Of a DNA stretch of 64,000 nt, positions 27,947-37,396 are shown in pieces (positions within the stretch are counted from its first letter, which is position 1; the number at the start of each line of letters is the position of its first letter). The position numbers and the translations under genes are program-made. The notes below the pieces were generated by a model, which was not told the DNA's origin, did no database searches, and saw only the letters and a program-made list of their open reading frames with translations. The stretch is from positions 347,501-411,500 of the forward strand of contig NZ_CP142362.1 of the NCBI RefSeq assembly GCF_035918395.1, read 5' to 3'. This stretch comes from Mycolicibacterium sp. ND9-15. GTDB lineage: Bacteria > Actinomycetota > Actinomycetes > Mycobacteriales > Mycobacteriaceae.

Positions 27947-28531
27947 TCAGAGCATGTCGACGAACAGTTTGTGGATGCGGCGGTCGCCGGTCATCTCCGG
28001 ATGGAAGGCCGTCGCGAGCCGCTTGCCCTGACGCACCGCGACGATGTGACCGGCCGCCTCGGCCAGCACTTCCACCTCGGGTCCGGCACGTTCGACCCAC
28101 GGCGCCCGAATGAATACGGCGTGCACCGACCCGTCGACACCGCCGAAGTCGATGTCTTCTTCGAACGAATCGACCTGACGGCCAAAGGCATTGCGCCGCA
28201 CCGTCATATCGATGCCCTTGAGCGGTGTGGCTTCGCGGCCCGCCGCGCCGGCATCTAGAATCTCCGACGCCAGCAGGATCATCCCCGCACACGAGCCGTA
28301 GGCCGGCATACCATCGGCCAGCCGCGACCGAAGAGGCTCGAGCAGATCGAGTTCGCGCAGCAGGTGGCTCATCGCCGTGGACTCGCCGCCGGGGATCACC
28401 AGCGCGTCGACCGACTCCAGCTCGGGCACCCGCCGCACGGTCGACGCCTCGGCGCCGGCCTCCCGCAGTGCGGCAAGGTGTTCGCGGGTGTCCCCCTGCA
28501 GCGCCAGCACGCCGACGTGGGGTGTGCTCAC
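27947..28531 (-). CDS. pdxT: Pyridoxal 5'-phosphate synthase glutaminase subunit
   Basis: A 194-residue class I-like glutamine amidotransferase that supplies ammonia to PdxS for PLP synthesis. The nucleophile is Cys81 in [38 protein letters not shown] and the His-Glu pair in AFHPEMTGD are typical. The start is a GTG at 28531 overlapping the tesB stop (GTGA). pdxS lies just beyond tesB on the same strand, so both subunits are in one transcription unit. Confidence 0.96.
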   Translation of the reverse strand: MSTPHVGVLALQGDTREHLAALREAGAEASTVRRVPELESVDALVIPGGESTAMSHLLRELDLLEPLRSRLADGMPAYGSCAGMILLASEILDAGAAGREATPLKGIDMTVRRNAFGRQVDSFEEDIDFGGVDGSVHAVFIRAPWVERAGPEVEVLAEAAGHIVAVRQGKRLATAFHPEMTGDRRIHKLFVDML

Positions 28532-29364
28532 GGGTTGTAGTCGCGCTTGTAGCGGGTCAGGCCCTCCTGCATCACCGCGGCGACCATCTCACCGTCCTGA
28601 TTGAAGATTTTGCCCTGACACAGCGAGCGGCCACCGGACGCCGACGGCGAGGACTGGTCGTAGAGCAGCCACTCGTCGGCGCGGAACTGCCGCATGAACC
28701 ACATGGCGTGGTCCAGCGAGGCGACCTGCAGGTGCTTGCGTTCATCGGCATGGTGCACCTGCGCCGACCCCAGCAGGGTGAGGTCGCTCATGTAGGCCAG
28801 CGCGCAGATGTGCAGAACGTGGTCGTCGGGCAGGGGATCCTTGTGCCGAAACCAGACCTGCTGCTGAGAAGCCTTGCCTGGGACCCGCACCAACTTCTCC
28901 TGCGGGACGATGCGCACGTCCCACTCCTCGAACTGCTTGAAGCCTGCGTCGTCGAAGGCCTTGGTATCCGTCAGCGCCGGGAGATCATCCGGTGGCGGCG
29001 CCGACGGCACCGAGTCCTGATGCTCGATGCCACTCTGGTCGGTCTGGAAGGACGCCGACATCGAGAAGATGGTCTCGCCGTGCTGGATCGCATTGACGCG
29101 GCGCGTCGCGAACGAACCGCCGTCACGCAACCGCTCGACGATGTACACCGTGGGCGCGGTCGCGTCCCCGGGGCGCAGGAAGTAGCCGTGCAGTGAGTGC
29201 ACCTCGAACTCCCTCTCGACGGTGCGCACTGCCGACACCAGCGACTGTCCCGCCACATGCCCGCCGAACGTGCGCTGCAGAAAGCCCGACTCGGGGCTCC
29301 ACATGGTGCCGCGGTAGATATTGACCTCGAGTTGTTCGAGATCGAGGATCTGTTCGATCGACAT
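28528..29364 (-). CDS. tesB: Acyl-CoA thioesterase II
   Basis: A 278-residue double hot-dog thioesterase that hydrolyses medium- and long-chain acyl-Co[31 protein letters not shown] and [21 protein letters not shown] are TesB hallmarks, with the catalytic Asp in the last segment. It lies between pdxS (9 bp upstream) and pdxT (4-bp overlap), exactly as tesB2 does in M. tuberculosis; the link to vitamin B6 synthesis is positional only. Confidence 0.93.
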   Translation of the reverse strand: MSIEQILDLEQLEVNIYRGTMWSPESGFLQRTFGGHVAGQSLVSAVRTVEREFEVHSLHGYFLRPGDATAPTVYIVERLRDGGSFATRRVNAIQHGETIFSMSASFQTDQSGIEHQDSVPSAPPPDDLPALTDTKAFDDAGFKQFEEWDVRIVPQEKLVRVPGKASQQQVWFRHKDPLPDDHVLHICALAYMSDLTLLGSAQVHHADERKHLQVASLDHAMWFMRQFRADEWLLYDQSSPSASGGRSLCQGKIFNQDGEMVAAVMQEGLTRYKRDYNP

Positions 29365-29373
29365 CGGATCCGG

Positions 29374-30351
29374 TTACCAGCCGCGCTCGGCGAGCCGGTG
29401 CGGGGCCGCGACGTCCTCCACGTTGATTCCGACCATGGGCTCGCCGAGCCCGCGCGACACCTTCGCCAGCACGTCGGGATCGTCGTAGAACGTGGTGGCC
29501 TTGACGATCGCGGCGGCGCGTGCGGCGGGGTCGCCGGACTTGAAGATGCCCGACCCGACGAACACGCCCTCGGCGCCGAGCTGCATCATCATCGCCGCGT
29601 CGGCCGGGGTCGCGATACCACCGGCGGTGAACAGCGTGACCGGCAGCTTGCCGGCCCGAGCCACCTCGACCACGAGATCGTACGGCGCCTGCAGTTCCTT
29701 TGCGGCGACGTACAACTCGTCCTCCGACAGCGAGGTGAGCCGACGGATCTCGCCGCCGATCTGACGCATGTGGGTGGTCGCGTTCGACACGTCACCGGTG
29801 CCGGCCTCGCCCTTCGAGCGGATCATCGCCGCGCCCTCGGTGATGCGACGCAATGCCTCGCCCAGGTTGGTCGCACCGCACACGAACGGGACGGTGAACT
29901 TCCACTTGTCGATGTGATGGGTGTAGTCGGCGGGGGTGAGCACCTCGGACTCGTCGATGTAGTCCACGCCGAGGCTCTGCAGGATCTGCGCCTCAACGAA
30001 GTGCCCGATACGGACCTTGGCCATGACCGGAATGGTCACCGCGGAGATGATGCCCTCGATGAGATCGGGATCGCTCATCCGCGCGACGCCACCCTGCGCG
30101 CGGATGTCGGCGGGAACGCGTTCGAGCGCCATGACCGCCACCGCACCGGCGCCCTCGGCGATCCGAGCCTGCTCCGGCGTGACGACGTCCATGATCACGC
30201 CGCCCTTGAGCATCTCTGCCATGCCGCGCTTCACCCGGGCGGTTCCGGTCTGGGTCACCCCGTCCTTCCCCCCGGTCGTCCCCCTACCCTCCGGATGGGA
30301 GGTACCCCCATCGCTCCAGCCCCCTGGGACCCCGTTAGGTGCGGTATCCAC
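29374..30351 (-). CDS. pdxS: Pyridoxal 5'-phosphate synthase lyase subunit
   Basis: A 325-residue TIM-barrel enzyme that builds PLP from ribose 5-phosphate, glyceraldehyde 3-phosphate and PdxT-derived ammonia. Conserved segments are [34 protein letters not shown] with the active-site Lys, and [20 protein letters not shown]. The GTG at 30351 has GGAGGAG six bases upstream. The protein is about 25 residues longer than usual: between VDTAPNGVP and [12 protein letters not shown] lies a Gly-rich insert encoded by a repeated DNA element (30276-30310). A GTG at 30258 would give a 294-residue protein without the insert. Confidence 0.95.
   Translation of the reverse strand: MDTAPNGVPGGWSDGGTSHPEGRGTTGGKDGVTQTGTARVKRGMAEMLKGGVIMDVVTPEQARIAEGAGAVAVMALERVPADIRAQGGVARMSDPDLIEGIISAVTIPVMAKVRIGHFVEAQILQSLGVDYIDESEVLTPADYTHHIDKWKFTVPFVCGATNLGEALRRITEGAAMIRSKGEAGTGDVSNATTHMRQIGGEIRRLTSLSEDELYVAAKELQAPYDLVVEVARAGKLPVTLFTAGGIATPADAAMMMQLGAEGVFVGSGIFKSGDPAARAAAIVKATTFYDDPDVLAKVSRGLGEPMVGINVEDVAAPHRLAERGW
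30276..30310 (-). repeat. 35-bp G-rich repeat element inside pdxS
   Basis: On the plus strand this reads TCGTCCCCCT, a CCCTCCGG core and CCCCCA, and matches 33574-33608 at 30 of 35 positions without gaps. Here it encodes part of a non-conserved tail ([14 protein letters not shown]). Confidence 0.75.
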
Positions 30352-30417
30352 TGCTATCTCCTCCGAATCGCTACTGATCCAGTCTAAGGGCGGGCGCAAA
30401 TGTGTTGATTCCGCGCT

Positions 30418-30924
30418 TCAACGGATCGACTGCAACTGCGGCCGCAGACCGCCCCCGCGCGCGTCGGCGAGCGCATTGGCTTGTTTCAGCAACTCGCCGA
30501 GTTGCAGCGGGTAGACGGTTTCGCCGTTGGCGACCAGTTCTTGAATCATTGTCTCATCACACCAGCGGTAGCCGTGAATCGTGCGTCGTTCCAGTGCGGT
30601 GTGACCGCCCATAGACGGCTCGAACCGGATGGTGCGGTGCACGAAGAACAGCTCTTCGCTCCGGATCACCGCGCCGTCGAACTCGAAGACCGCCTGGCGC
30701 CGCCATAGCGGGCCGACCAGGTCGGCGGCGGCCACTCGCAGGCCGGTCTCCTCGCCGACTTCTCGCGCCGCGGCCTCGGCCAGGGCCTCCCCCGGTTCCA
30801 CCGCACCACCGACGGTGAACCACCACAGCGGCGCGTCGACGATCGCCGGGTCCGAGCCGCGAAGCAACAGCACCGCACCGGTCTCGTCGAGCAGAACCAC
30901 TCGCGCCGACGTGCGCCAGCTCAC
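30418..30924 (-). CDS. Nudix hydrolase
   Basis: A 168-residue protein with an intact Nudix box: GGAVEPGEALAEAAA then REVGEETGL, fitting GX5EX7REUXEEXGU. It would hydrolyse a nucleoside diphosphate linked to another group; the substrate is not evident. The GTG at 30924 (VSWRTSARVVLLDETG) overlaps the stop of the upstream membrane protein gene by four bases. In M. tuberculosis, as I recall, Rv2609c carries both modules in one polypeptide; here they are separate but coupled genes. Confidence 0.88.
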   Translation of the reverse strand: MSWRTSARVVLLDETGAVLLLRGSDPAIVDAPLWWFTVGGAVEPGEALAEAAAREVGEETGLRVAAADLVGPLWRRQAVFEFDGAVIRSEELFFVHRTIRFEPSMGGHTALERRTIHGYRWCDETMIQELVANGETVYPLQLGELLKQANALADARGGGLRPQLQSIR

Positions 30925-31448
30925 CGGCGGCTGACCCCCGGTGCCGCCTCCGGTCGCTCGACAATCTCGAAATAGGTTGGTAGCGCGGCGGTTCCGCCGA
31001 GCCGCAGGATGCGCACCACCGGTCGTTCGCGAAGCGCAAGGGTGTCTCGCACCGCGTCGTTGTGGAAGCGGCGGGCCAGCACCACCCGCGCTTCGGCGTC
31101 GGCGAGTTCGGTGACCAAAGCCGGTGGCAGCGACGCCGGGTCGACCATGGTCAGCGCGGCGGACAAGTCGTTCTCGGCGGCCTCGCGCGCTGGCCGCGCC
31201 GACCGCTCGGCTGCGTCGGCCAGCGCCGCCAGCCGCCTGCCCTCCGGGCCGCCACCGTAGGCGTCGACGGCGACCGCGCGGGCGACCACAGCGCGGCGAG
31301 CCAACGCGCCGTCGAGCGCTTGCCACGACAGGTCGTAACGCACATGCAGCCGGTCCAGCCGGTTGGCCATCTGCAACGCCCACGCACCGATCGCCAGAAG
31401 AACCACGACAAGTAGCGCCAGCGTGATCACCACGATCCAGGTGATCAC
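30921..31448 (-). CDS. Single-pass membrane protein with helical cytoplasmic domain
   Basis: A 175-residue protein with one N-terminal helix (WIVVITLALLVVVLLAIGAWAL) followed by an Ala/Arg-rich helical domain (MANRLDRLHVRYDLSWQALD, then ARRAVVARAVAVDA) resembling LemA-type helical proteins only loosely. I do not recognise a named domain. It overlaps the Nudix gene and the pimA end by four bases each, so it is translated as part of the pimA operon. Confidence 0.75.
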   Translation of the reverse strand: MITWIVVITLALLVVVLLAIGAWALQMANRLDRLHVRYDLSWQALDGALARRAVVARAVAVDAYGGGPEGRRLAALADAAERSARPAREAAENDLSAALTMVDPASLPPALVTELADAEARVVLARRFHNDAVRDTLALRERPVVRILRLGGTAALPTYFEIVERPEAAPGVSRR

Positions 31449-32635
31449 CGGACGCCTCCGGTCGCCTTCCCTGCCCTCGCTCTGGCGGGCTTGGCCCGGC
31501 CGCTGCCGTCACCACCGGCCACCGTCACCTTGATCCCCGCGCCCGAGACGGTCTCGTACACCCGCATGATCTGGCGCGCCACCACCGACCAGTCGTAGCG
31601 CCGGACCGCGTCGGTCGCTGCCGCGATGTAGCGCTCGCGCACCGCGTCGTTCTCGAGCATTTCGATCAGCCCGTCGGCCAGTGCCGGCGCATCGTCGACG
31701 GGGACCAGGCGTCCGGCCACACCGTCTGCGAGTACCCGCCGGAACGCGTCGAGGTCGCTGGCCACCACCGCAGTGCCGGCCGCCATCGCCTCGACGAGGA
31801 CGATGCCGAAACTCTCACCGCCGGTGTGCGGCGCGCAGTACACGTCGGCGCTGCGCATCGCCGAGGCCTTCTCTGCGTCGTCGACCTGACCCAGGAAGCG
31901 CAGACGCGCGGCGAGTTCACCGGCGTCCTTACGCAGTTCGTCCTCGTCACCGCGGCCGACGATGAGTATCTCGATGTCACCGAACCGCTCGACCAACTTC
32001 GGCAACGCACGCAGCAGCACGGCCATGCCCTTGCGCGGCTCGTCGAAACGACCCAGGAACAGCACCGTCTTACCCGCGCGGGGATAGCCCTCGAGAAGCG
32101 GCGCGGACGCAAACGCGCCCACATCGACGCCGTTGGGGATCTCGACGGCGTCGCTGCCCAACGCCTCCATCTGCCAGCGCCGCGCCAGGTCCGAGACCGC
32201 GATCCGGCCGACGATCTTCTCGTGCATCGGCCGCAGGATCGGCTCGAACACGGTGAGCGTCAACGACTTTGTCGTCGATGTGTGAAACGTCGCCACGATC
32301 GGGCCCTCGGCGACGTTGAGCGCCAGCATCGACAGGCTCGGCGCGTTGGGCTCGTGCAGGTGCAGCACGTCGAAGTCGCCGTCGGCCAGCCACCGCTTGA
32401 CCATGCGGTGCGTGGCGGGCCCGAATCGCAGACGCGCGACGGACCCGTTGTACGGGATCGGCACGGCCCTACCGCCGGAGACCACGTAGTCGGGCAACTC
32501 CGTACCCGGCGACGACGGCGCGAGCACGCTGACGTCGTGGCCGCGATCGTGCATCACCTGGGCCAATTGCAGAACGTGCGACTGCACGCCGCCGGGCACG
32601 TCGAACGAGTACGGGCAGACCATGCCGATGCGCAC
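31445..32635 (-). CDS. pimA: Phosphatidylinositol mannosyltransferase PimA
   Basis: A 396-residue GT4 glycosyltransferase that transfers mannose from GDP-Man to phosphatidylinositol, the first step of PIM, lipomannan and LAM synthesis on the inner face of the membrane. VRIGMVCPYSFDVPGGVQSH contains the GGV phosphate loop; FHTSTTKSLTL, VGRGDEDELR and the C-terminal GGESFGIVLVEAMAAG (EX7E region) match PimA. The GTG at 32635 is set by alignment to the M. smegmatis protein as remembered and overlaps the stop of the upstream gene by one base. Order with the acyltransferase and pgsA is the known PIM cluster. Confidence 0.97.
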   Translation of the reverse strand: MRIGMVCPYSFDVPGGVQSHVLQLAQVMHDRGHDVSVLAPSSPGTELPDYVVSGGRAVPIPYNGSVARLRFGPATHRMVKRWLADGDFDVLHLHEPNAPSLSMLALNVAEGPIVATFHTSTTKSLTLTVFEPILRPMHEKIVGRIAVSDLARRWQMEALGSDAVEIPNGVDVGAFASAPLLEGYPRAGKTVLFLGRFDEPRKGMAVLLRALPKLVERFGDIEILIVGRGDEDELRKDAGELAARLRFLGQVDDAEKASAMRSADVYCAPHTGGESFGIVLVEAMAAGTAVVASDLDAFRRVLADGVAGRLVPVDDAPALADGLIEMLENDAVRERYIAAATDAVRRYDWSVVARQIMRVYETVSGAGIKVTVAGGDGSGRAKPARARAGKATGGVR

Positions 32636-33570
32636 TAGCCCGCCTCCAGCTTCGCGCGCCGCTCCGCGGGCAGGTCGGCCAGCCACTGCGGTTGCATCAT
32701 GTGCCAGTCGGCGGGGTACGCGGCGATGTTGCGGGCGAACCGGTCCGCCAACGACTGGGTGATGACGGTGACGTCACCGGAGGACGTGTCGACCTCGGGA
32801 TACACCCGCATGCCCCAACCGTCGCCTTCAAACCAGCAGTGCACCGGAAACAACGCCGCCCCGGTCTCGATCGCGAGTTTGGCCGAACCCGCCGGCATGC
32901 GGGTGGCTTCGCCGAAGAAATCGACCTGAACTCCGTTGCGGCTCAGGTCCCGATCCGCCATCAGGCACACTGGCCGGTTGCCCCGCAACCGCTCGGCGAG
33001 CACCTCGAAAGGCGGCCGGTCACCGCCGCTCAGCGGAACGACCTCGAAGCCGAGGCCTTCCCGGTAGGCGACGAACCGGTTGTACAGCGACTCGGGCTTG
33101 AGCCGCTCGGCCACCGTGGTGAATGTGCCGTAGTTCTGCGCGAGCCAGACCCCCGCCATATCCCAGTTACCGCTGTGCGGCAGCGACAAGACGGCGCCGC
33201 GACCCGCGTCCAGCGCGGCCCATAGCCGATCGATGTCGTCCACGACGAGCTCACGGCCGATCGCCTCGTGGTCCATCGTCGGCAGCCGGAATGCCTCCCG
33301 CCAGTACCGGGCGTAGGAGGCGAGCGATGCGCGAATCAAGCCGTCGGGCACCTGTTCGGGTGCGATGCCGACGACACGAGCCAGGTTCTTGCGCAGCTGT
33401 TCCGGTCCGCCGCCACGCGCCGCATAGTGCGCTCCGGCGTCGAACGCGTTGCGCGCGAGGAACTCCGGCATCGCACGGACGACCCGCCATCCGGCGGCGT
33501 ACCCCCAGTCGGCCAAGCGGCCACCCACTGGATGGGCACTGGCCGTCGGCCCCGAGGGCGTGGTCGTCAC
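32635..33570 (-). CDS. patA: Phosphatidylinositol mannoside acyltransferase
   Basis: A 311-residue lysophospholipid acyltransferase-like protein corresponding to Rv2611c, which acylates the 6-position of the PimA-added mannose. The catalytic His-Asp motif is seen in LPHSGNWDMAGVWLAQNYG; VCLMADRDLSRNGVQVDFFG and ETGAALFPVHCWFEGD are typical of the LpxL/PatA fold. The GTG at 33570 overlaps the pgsA stop (GTGA). It sits between pimA and pgsA, so substrate supply and modification are co-expressed. Confidence 0.94.
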   Translation of the reverse strand: MTTTPSGPTASAHPVGGRLADWGYAAGWRVVRAMPEFLARNAFDAGAHYAARGGGPEQLRKNLARVVGIAPEQVPDGLIRASLASYARYWREAFRLPTMDHEAIGRELVVDDIDRLWAALDAGRGAVLSLPHSGNWDMAGVWLAQNYGTFTTVAERLKPESLYNRFVAYREGLGFEVVPLSGGDRPPFEVLAERLRGNRPVCLMADRDLSRNGVQVDFFGEATRMPAGSAKLAIETGAALFPVHCWFEGDGWGMRVYPEVDTSSGDVTVITQSLADRFARNIAAYPADWHMMQPQWLADLPAERRAKLEAG

Positions 33571-34274
33571 GGCTCGTCCCCCTGCCCTCCGGGCGGGTGG
33601 TTCCCCCACGCCTCCGGTTTCTCTTTACCGGAGTCGGTGGCGCCGGGCTTGGCGATGCGGTCCATCGCCCCCGGCGAGGTACGCACACTGTGCACCCGCT
33701 GGCCCAGCGTGACCAGGCTGGTCAACGCGAGCACCCACATCGCGAAGTGCAGCAACAACTCCACCCCGAACAATCCCGACAACCCGGCCCCGAGCAGCAC
33801 GATGATCAGCCGCTCCGGACGCTCGATCAAGCCGCCCTCCGCGGACAGCCCACTGGCTTCGGCGCGGGCCTTGATGTACGAGATCACCTGCGAGGTCACC
33901 AAGCAGATCGCGGTTGCGACCACCAACGACGTGCTGCGCAGCCCGAACGCGGCCCACCACAGCAGCCCGCAGAAGATGGCGCCGTCGCTGATCCGGTCGC
34001 AGGTGGCGTCCAGCACGGCGCCGAACCGGGTGCCGCCGCCGCGTTGACGGGCCATCGCGCCGTCGAGCATGTCGGCGAGCACGAAGAGCCACACGGCCAC
34101 CGAGCCCCACCACAACTGACCGATCGGATACAGCGTCAGCGCGCCCAACACGGAGCCGGCGGTGCCCAGGATGGTGATGCTGTCGGGTGTGAAACCCACC
34201 CGAAGCGCAGCCTTGGCGACCGGCGTGCTGAGCTTTTCGTACGCCGCGCGGGTCATCAGATAGAAGTTGCTCAC
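33567..34274 (-). CDS. pgsA: Phosphatidylinositol phosphate synthase
   Basis: A 235-residue CDP-alcohol phosphotransferase with about six helices that joins CDP-diacylglycerol and inositol 1-phosphate. The signature DGX2ARX8GX3DX3D is complete: DGAMARQRGGG, RFGAVLD and ATCD. GLIERPERLIIVLLGAG is also typical. The GTG at 34274 overlaps the HIT gene stop. The last dozen residues (GNHPPGGQGDEP) are encoded by a copy of the 35-bp repeat element and look like an added tail. Confidence 0.95.
   Translation of the reverse strand: MSNFYLMTRAAYEKLSTPVAKAALRVGFTPDSITILGTAGSVLGALTLYPIGQLWWGSVAVWLFVLADMLDGAMARQRGGGTRFGAVLDATCDRISDGAIFCGLLWWAAFGLRSTSLVVATAICLVTSQVISYIKARAEASGLSAEGGLIERPERLIIVLLGAGLSGLFGVELLLHFAMWVLALTSLVTLGQRVHSVRTSPGAMDRIAKPGATDSGKEKPEAWGNHPPGGQGDEP
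33574..33608 (-). repeat. 35-bp G-rich repeat element at the 3' end of pgsA
   Basis: Ungapped match (30 of 35) to 30276-30310 in pdxS, in the same orientation relative to the host gene. It encodes the final residues of PgsA and overlaps the start region of the acyltransferase gene. Confidence 0.75.
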
Positions 34275-34849
34275 TGCTGCCTCGCCCATTCCTTGGCAAG
34301 GAGTTCACGGGTTTCACCCAGCAACTGCGGCACCGCTTTCGAGCCGCCGATGATCGTGATGAAGTTGGCATCGCCGCTCCAGCGCGGCACCACGTGCATG
34401 TGCAGATGATCAGCCAGCGAGCCGCCCGCCGATTGGCCGAGGTTGAGCCCGACGTTGAAGCCGTGCGGCCGGGACACCGACTTGATCACCCGAATCAGCT
34501 TCTGCGTGAACGAGATCAGCTCGAGGCTCTCGTCCGGGGTGAGATCCTCCAGCTCGGCCACCCGCCGATAGGGCACCACCATCGAGTGGCCCGGGTTGTA
34601 CGGGTACAGGTTGAGCACGATGTAGACCGACTCGCCACGCGCGACGACGAGTCCCTCCTCGTCCGACATCATGGGGATGTCGGTGAACGGCTGCAGAGAC
34701 TTGCCCGATCCCGCCGAACCGCCCTTCATCGGCGCCTCGGCAATGTAGCTCATCCGGTGCGGCGTCCACAACCGTTGCAGATGGTCAGGCTCACCGACGC
34801 CGCGGTCGATTATCGTCTGCTCTTCGCGTCTCTGCTCTTCGGGGCTCAC
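34271..34849 (-). CDS. HIT-family Ap4A phosphorylase-like protein
   Basis: A 192-residue histidine-triad protein. The active-site motif is [38 protein letters not shown] and [13 protein letters not shown] are conserved. The M. tuberculosis counterpart Rv2613c is described as a diadenosine tetraphosphate phosphorylase. I chose the GTG at 34849 ([11 protein letters not shown]), which overlaps the thrS stop by four bases. Translational coupling to thrS is fitting because tRNA synthetases make Ap4A. Confidence 0.92.
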   Translation of the reverse strand: MSPEEQRREEQTIIDRGVGEPDHLQRLWTPHRMSYIAEAPMKGGSAGSGKSLQPFTDIPMMSDEEGLVVARGESVYIVLNLYPYNPGHSMVVPYRRVAELEDLTPDESLELISFTQKLIRVIKSVSRPHGFNVGLNLGQSAGGSLADHLHMHVVPRWSGDANFITIIGGSKAVPQLLGETRELLAKEWARQQ

Positions 34850-36912
34850 TTCGCCGTGTCCACCTCGAGCAGTTCCGCTGTGGGAGCGGCGTTTTTCCGG
34901 CTTGCGATCCACTCGGCGATCGCGGCGACCGCCTTATCGCGTGGGACGCCGTTGATCTGAGTGCGGTCACCGAAACGGAAGCTCACGGCCTCGGCCTCCA
35001 CGTCGCGGTCCCCCGCCACCAACATGAACGGCACTTTCTGGTTGGTGTGGTTGACGATCTTCTTGGCCATCCGGTCGTCGCCGGCGTCCACGTCGGCTCG
35101 GATGCCCTTCATCTGCAGCTGCGCCGCAAGGCCGTTGAGATAGGGAACGTGGTCGTCGGCGACCGGGATGCCGACCACCTGCACCGGCGCGAGCCAGGCC
35201 GGGAACGCACCGGCGTAGTGCTCGGTGAGCACCCCGAAGAACCGCTCGATCGAACCGAACAATGCGCGGTGGATCAGCACCGGACGCTGCCGGCTGCCGT
35301 CGGCGGCGGTGTACTCCAGCTCGAACCGGTCCGGCATGTTGAAGTCCAACTGGATGGTCGACATCTGCCAGCTGCGCCCCAGCGCATCCTTGACCTGCAC
35401 CGAGATCTTCGGACCGTAGAAGGCCGCGCCGCCCGGGTCGGGCACCAGGTCAAGACCGGAGGCCTCGGCGACCTCCCGCAACGTCTCGGTGGCCTGCTCC
35501 CAGTCGTCGTCGTCGCCGACGTACTTCTCCGGGTTCTTCGTGGACAACTCCAGGTAGTAGTCGTCGAGACCGTAATCAGCGAGCAGCTCCAGCACGAAGC
35601 GCAGAAGCGAGGCCAACTCGTCGCGCATCTGCTCGCGGGTGGTGTAGATGTGGGCATCGTCCTGGGTCATGCCCCGCACCCGGGTCAGGCCGTGCACCAC
35701 GCCGGACTTCTCGTAGCGGTATACCGAACCGAACTCGAAGAGCCGCAACGGCAATTCGCGATACGACCGTCCCCGTGACCGGAAGATCAGATGGTGCATC
35801 GGGCAGTTCATCGGCTTGAGGTAGTAGTCCTGCCCAGGCTTGCGCACCTCGCCGTCCGGACCGAACTCGGCGTCGATGTGCATGGGGGGGAACATGCCGT
35901 CGGCATACCACTCCAGGTGACCCGAGGTGATGTACAGCTGCTCTTTGGTGATGTGCGGGGTGTTGACGAATTCGTATCCCGCCTCCAGATGCTTGCGCCG
36001 CGAGTAGTTCTCCAACTCCAAGCGCACCACACCACCTTTGGGGTGGAAAACCGGTAAGCCCGAACCTAATTCGTCGGGAAAGCTGAACAGGTCGAGCTCG
36101 GCGCCGAGCCTGCGGTGGTCACGCCGCTGCGCCTCCTCGATGAACTCGAGGTGCTTGTCAAGGGCTTCTTGCGACTCCCACGCCGTGCCGTAGATGCGCT
36201 GCAGGCTCGCGTTGTCCTGATTGCCGCGCCAGTAGGCGGCCGAGCTGCGGGTGAGTTTGAACGCCGGGATGTACTTGGTCGTCGGGATGTGCGGTCCGCG
36301 GCACAGGTCGCCCCATTCCCGTTCGCGGGTGCGGGGATTGAGGTTGTCGTAGGCGGTCAGCTCGTCATCAGAGCCAGGGGGGGCGACTTCCATGACGTCG
36401 GGGTCGCCGGACTTGTCGTCCACCAGTTCGAGTTTGTAAGGCTCGTCGGCGAGCTCTTCGCGCGCTTGGTCTTTGGATTCGTAGACGCGCCGGGAGAACA
36501 GCTGGCCTTCCTTGACGATCTGGCGCATGCGCTTCTCCAGCGCCGCCAGATCCTCGGGCGTGAACGCGCGCTCTACGTCGAAGTCGTAGTAGAACCCGTC
36601 GGCGATCGGCGGGCCGATGCCGAGCTTGGCCTCCGGGAACATGTCCTGCACGGCCTGCGCCAGTACGTGTGCGGTGGAGTGCCGAATGACGCTGCGGCCG
36701 TCGTCGGTGTCCGCGGCCACCGGAGTCACCTCGACATCGGTGCCGGGCGCCCACGACAGGTCGCGTAACCGCCCCTCGGCGTCCCGGACGACGACAATCG
36801 CATCCGGAGCGCCCCGGCTCGGCAGGCCGGCCTCTCGCACCGCCTCACCCGCGGTGGTCCCGGCAGCGACCCGGATCAGGGCTGCTGGGGTGCGGTTTGT
36901 CGCGGCGCTCAT
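34846..36912 (-). CDS. thrS: Threonyl-tRNA synthetase
   Basis: A 688-residue class II synthetase. It has an N-terminal TGS-like domain, an editing domain with [20 protein letters not shown] and the distal Cys/His segment, a catalytic core ([68 protein letters not shown]), and an anticodon-binding domain. Full length for the family. It heads the run thrS-HIT-pgsA-patA-pimA on the minus strand; the 64 bp upstream separates it from the next minus-strand gene. Confidence 0.98.
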   Translation of the reverse strand: MSAATNRTPAALIRVAAGTTAGEAVREAGLPSRGAPDAIVVVRDAEGRLRDLSWAPGTDVEVTPVAADTDDGRSVIRHSTAHVLAQAVQDMFPEAKLGIGPPIADGFYYDFDVERAFTPEDLAALEKRMRQIVKEGQLFSRRVYESKDQAREELADEPYKLELVDDKSGDPDVMEVAPPGSDDELTAYDNLNPRTREREWGDLCRGPHIPTTKYIPAFKLTRSSAAYWRGNQDNASLQRIYGTAWESQEALDKHLEFIEEAQRRDHRRLGAELDLFSFPDELGSGLPVFHPKGGVVRLELENYSRRKHLEAGYEFVNTPHITKEQLYITSGHLEWYADGMFPPMHIDAEFGPDGEVRKPGQDYYLKPMNCPMHHLIFRSRGRSYRELPLRLFEFGSVYRYEKSGVVHGLTRVRGMTQDDAHIYTTREQMRDELASLLRFVLELLADYGLDDYYLELSTKNPEKYVGDDDDWEQATETLREVAEASGLDLVPDPGGAAFYGPKISVQVKDALGRSWQMSTIQLDFNMPDRFELEYTAADGSRQRPVLIHRALFGSIERFFGVLTEHYAGAFPAWLAPVQVVGIPVADDHVPYLNGLAAQLQMKGIRADVDAGDDRMAKKIVNHTNQKVPFMLVAGDRDVEAEAVSFRFGDRTQINGVPRDKAVAAIAEWIASRKNAAPTAELLEVDTAK

Positions 36913-36976
36913 CGGTGACTCTCCAGTTTCGTCGTCAACAGATTCGAGGACGCGACCATGCTATCCGTGCCGGTAG

Positions 36977-37396
36977 TCAGGACCCGATGCCAACAGGGCT
37001 CTTCAGCAGCTTGTGGTCCAGCCCGACGAGTTCGGAGAAGAAGCCGACCGCGCCGAGCAGCCACAAGGTGGCGAAGACCACCAGTGCGGTGAACACTCCG
37101 CCCAAAATCTGTATCGCGCCGTGCTGTCGGTGAAACCACGCCATCACCTCGTCGTAGCGTTTCCGGGCGTACTTGAGCAATCGTCGCGCCCAGTCGAACT
37201 CGGTGGCCAGGATGGCGAGCCCGACGAATACGATCGCCCAGCCCGGGCCCGGGTACGGGATGGCCACAATGCCCAGGCCGAGCACCGCGGCACCGACGAC
37301 GCCGACGGCCATGCGGTAGGTGAAGTTCGTGGTGCGACGCTCGCGCACCCGATCGCGCCATCGCCCGAGGCGCAGCTTGACGTCGGCGGCCTTCAC
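36977..37396 (-). CDS. TIGR02611 family membrane protein (PGPGW motif)
   Basis: A 139-residue protein with two helical hairpins. The segment VAIPYPGPGWAIVFVGLAILATEFDWA carries the PGPGW motif of TIGR02611 proteins, and FTALVVFATLWLLGAVGF forms a further helix. Function is unknown. It overlaps the upstream thioesterase gene by four bases (ATGA), so the two are coupled, and it precedes thrS on the same strand. Confidence 0.88.
   Translation of the reverse strand: MKAADVKLRLGRWRDRVRERRTTNFTYRMAVGVVGAAVLGLGIVAIPYPGPGWAIVFVGLAILATEFDWARRLLKYARKRYDEVMAWFHRQHGAIQILGGVFTALVVFATLWLLGAVGFFSELVGLDHKLLKSPVGIGS

Noticed and set aside
36913..36976. T-box or amino acid leader before thrS
   Set aside because: The gap is only 64 bp with no specifier-loop architecture or conserved T-box sequence.
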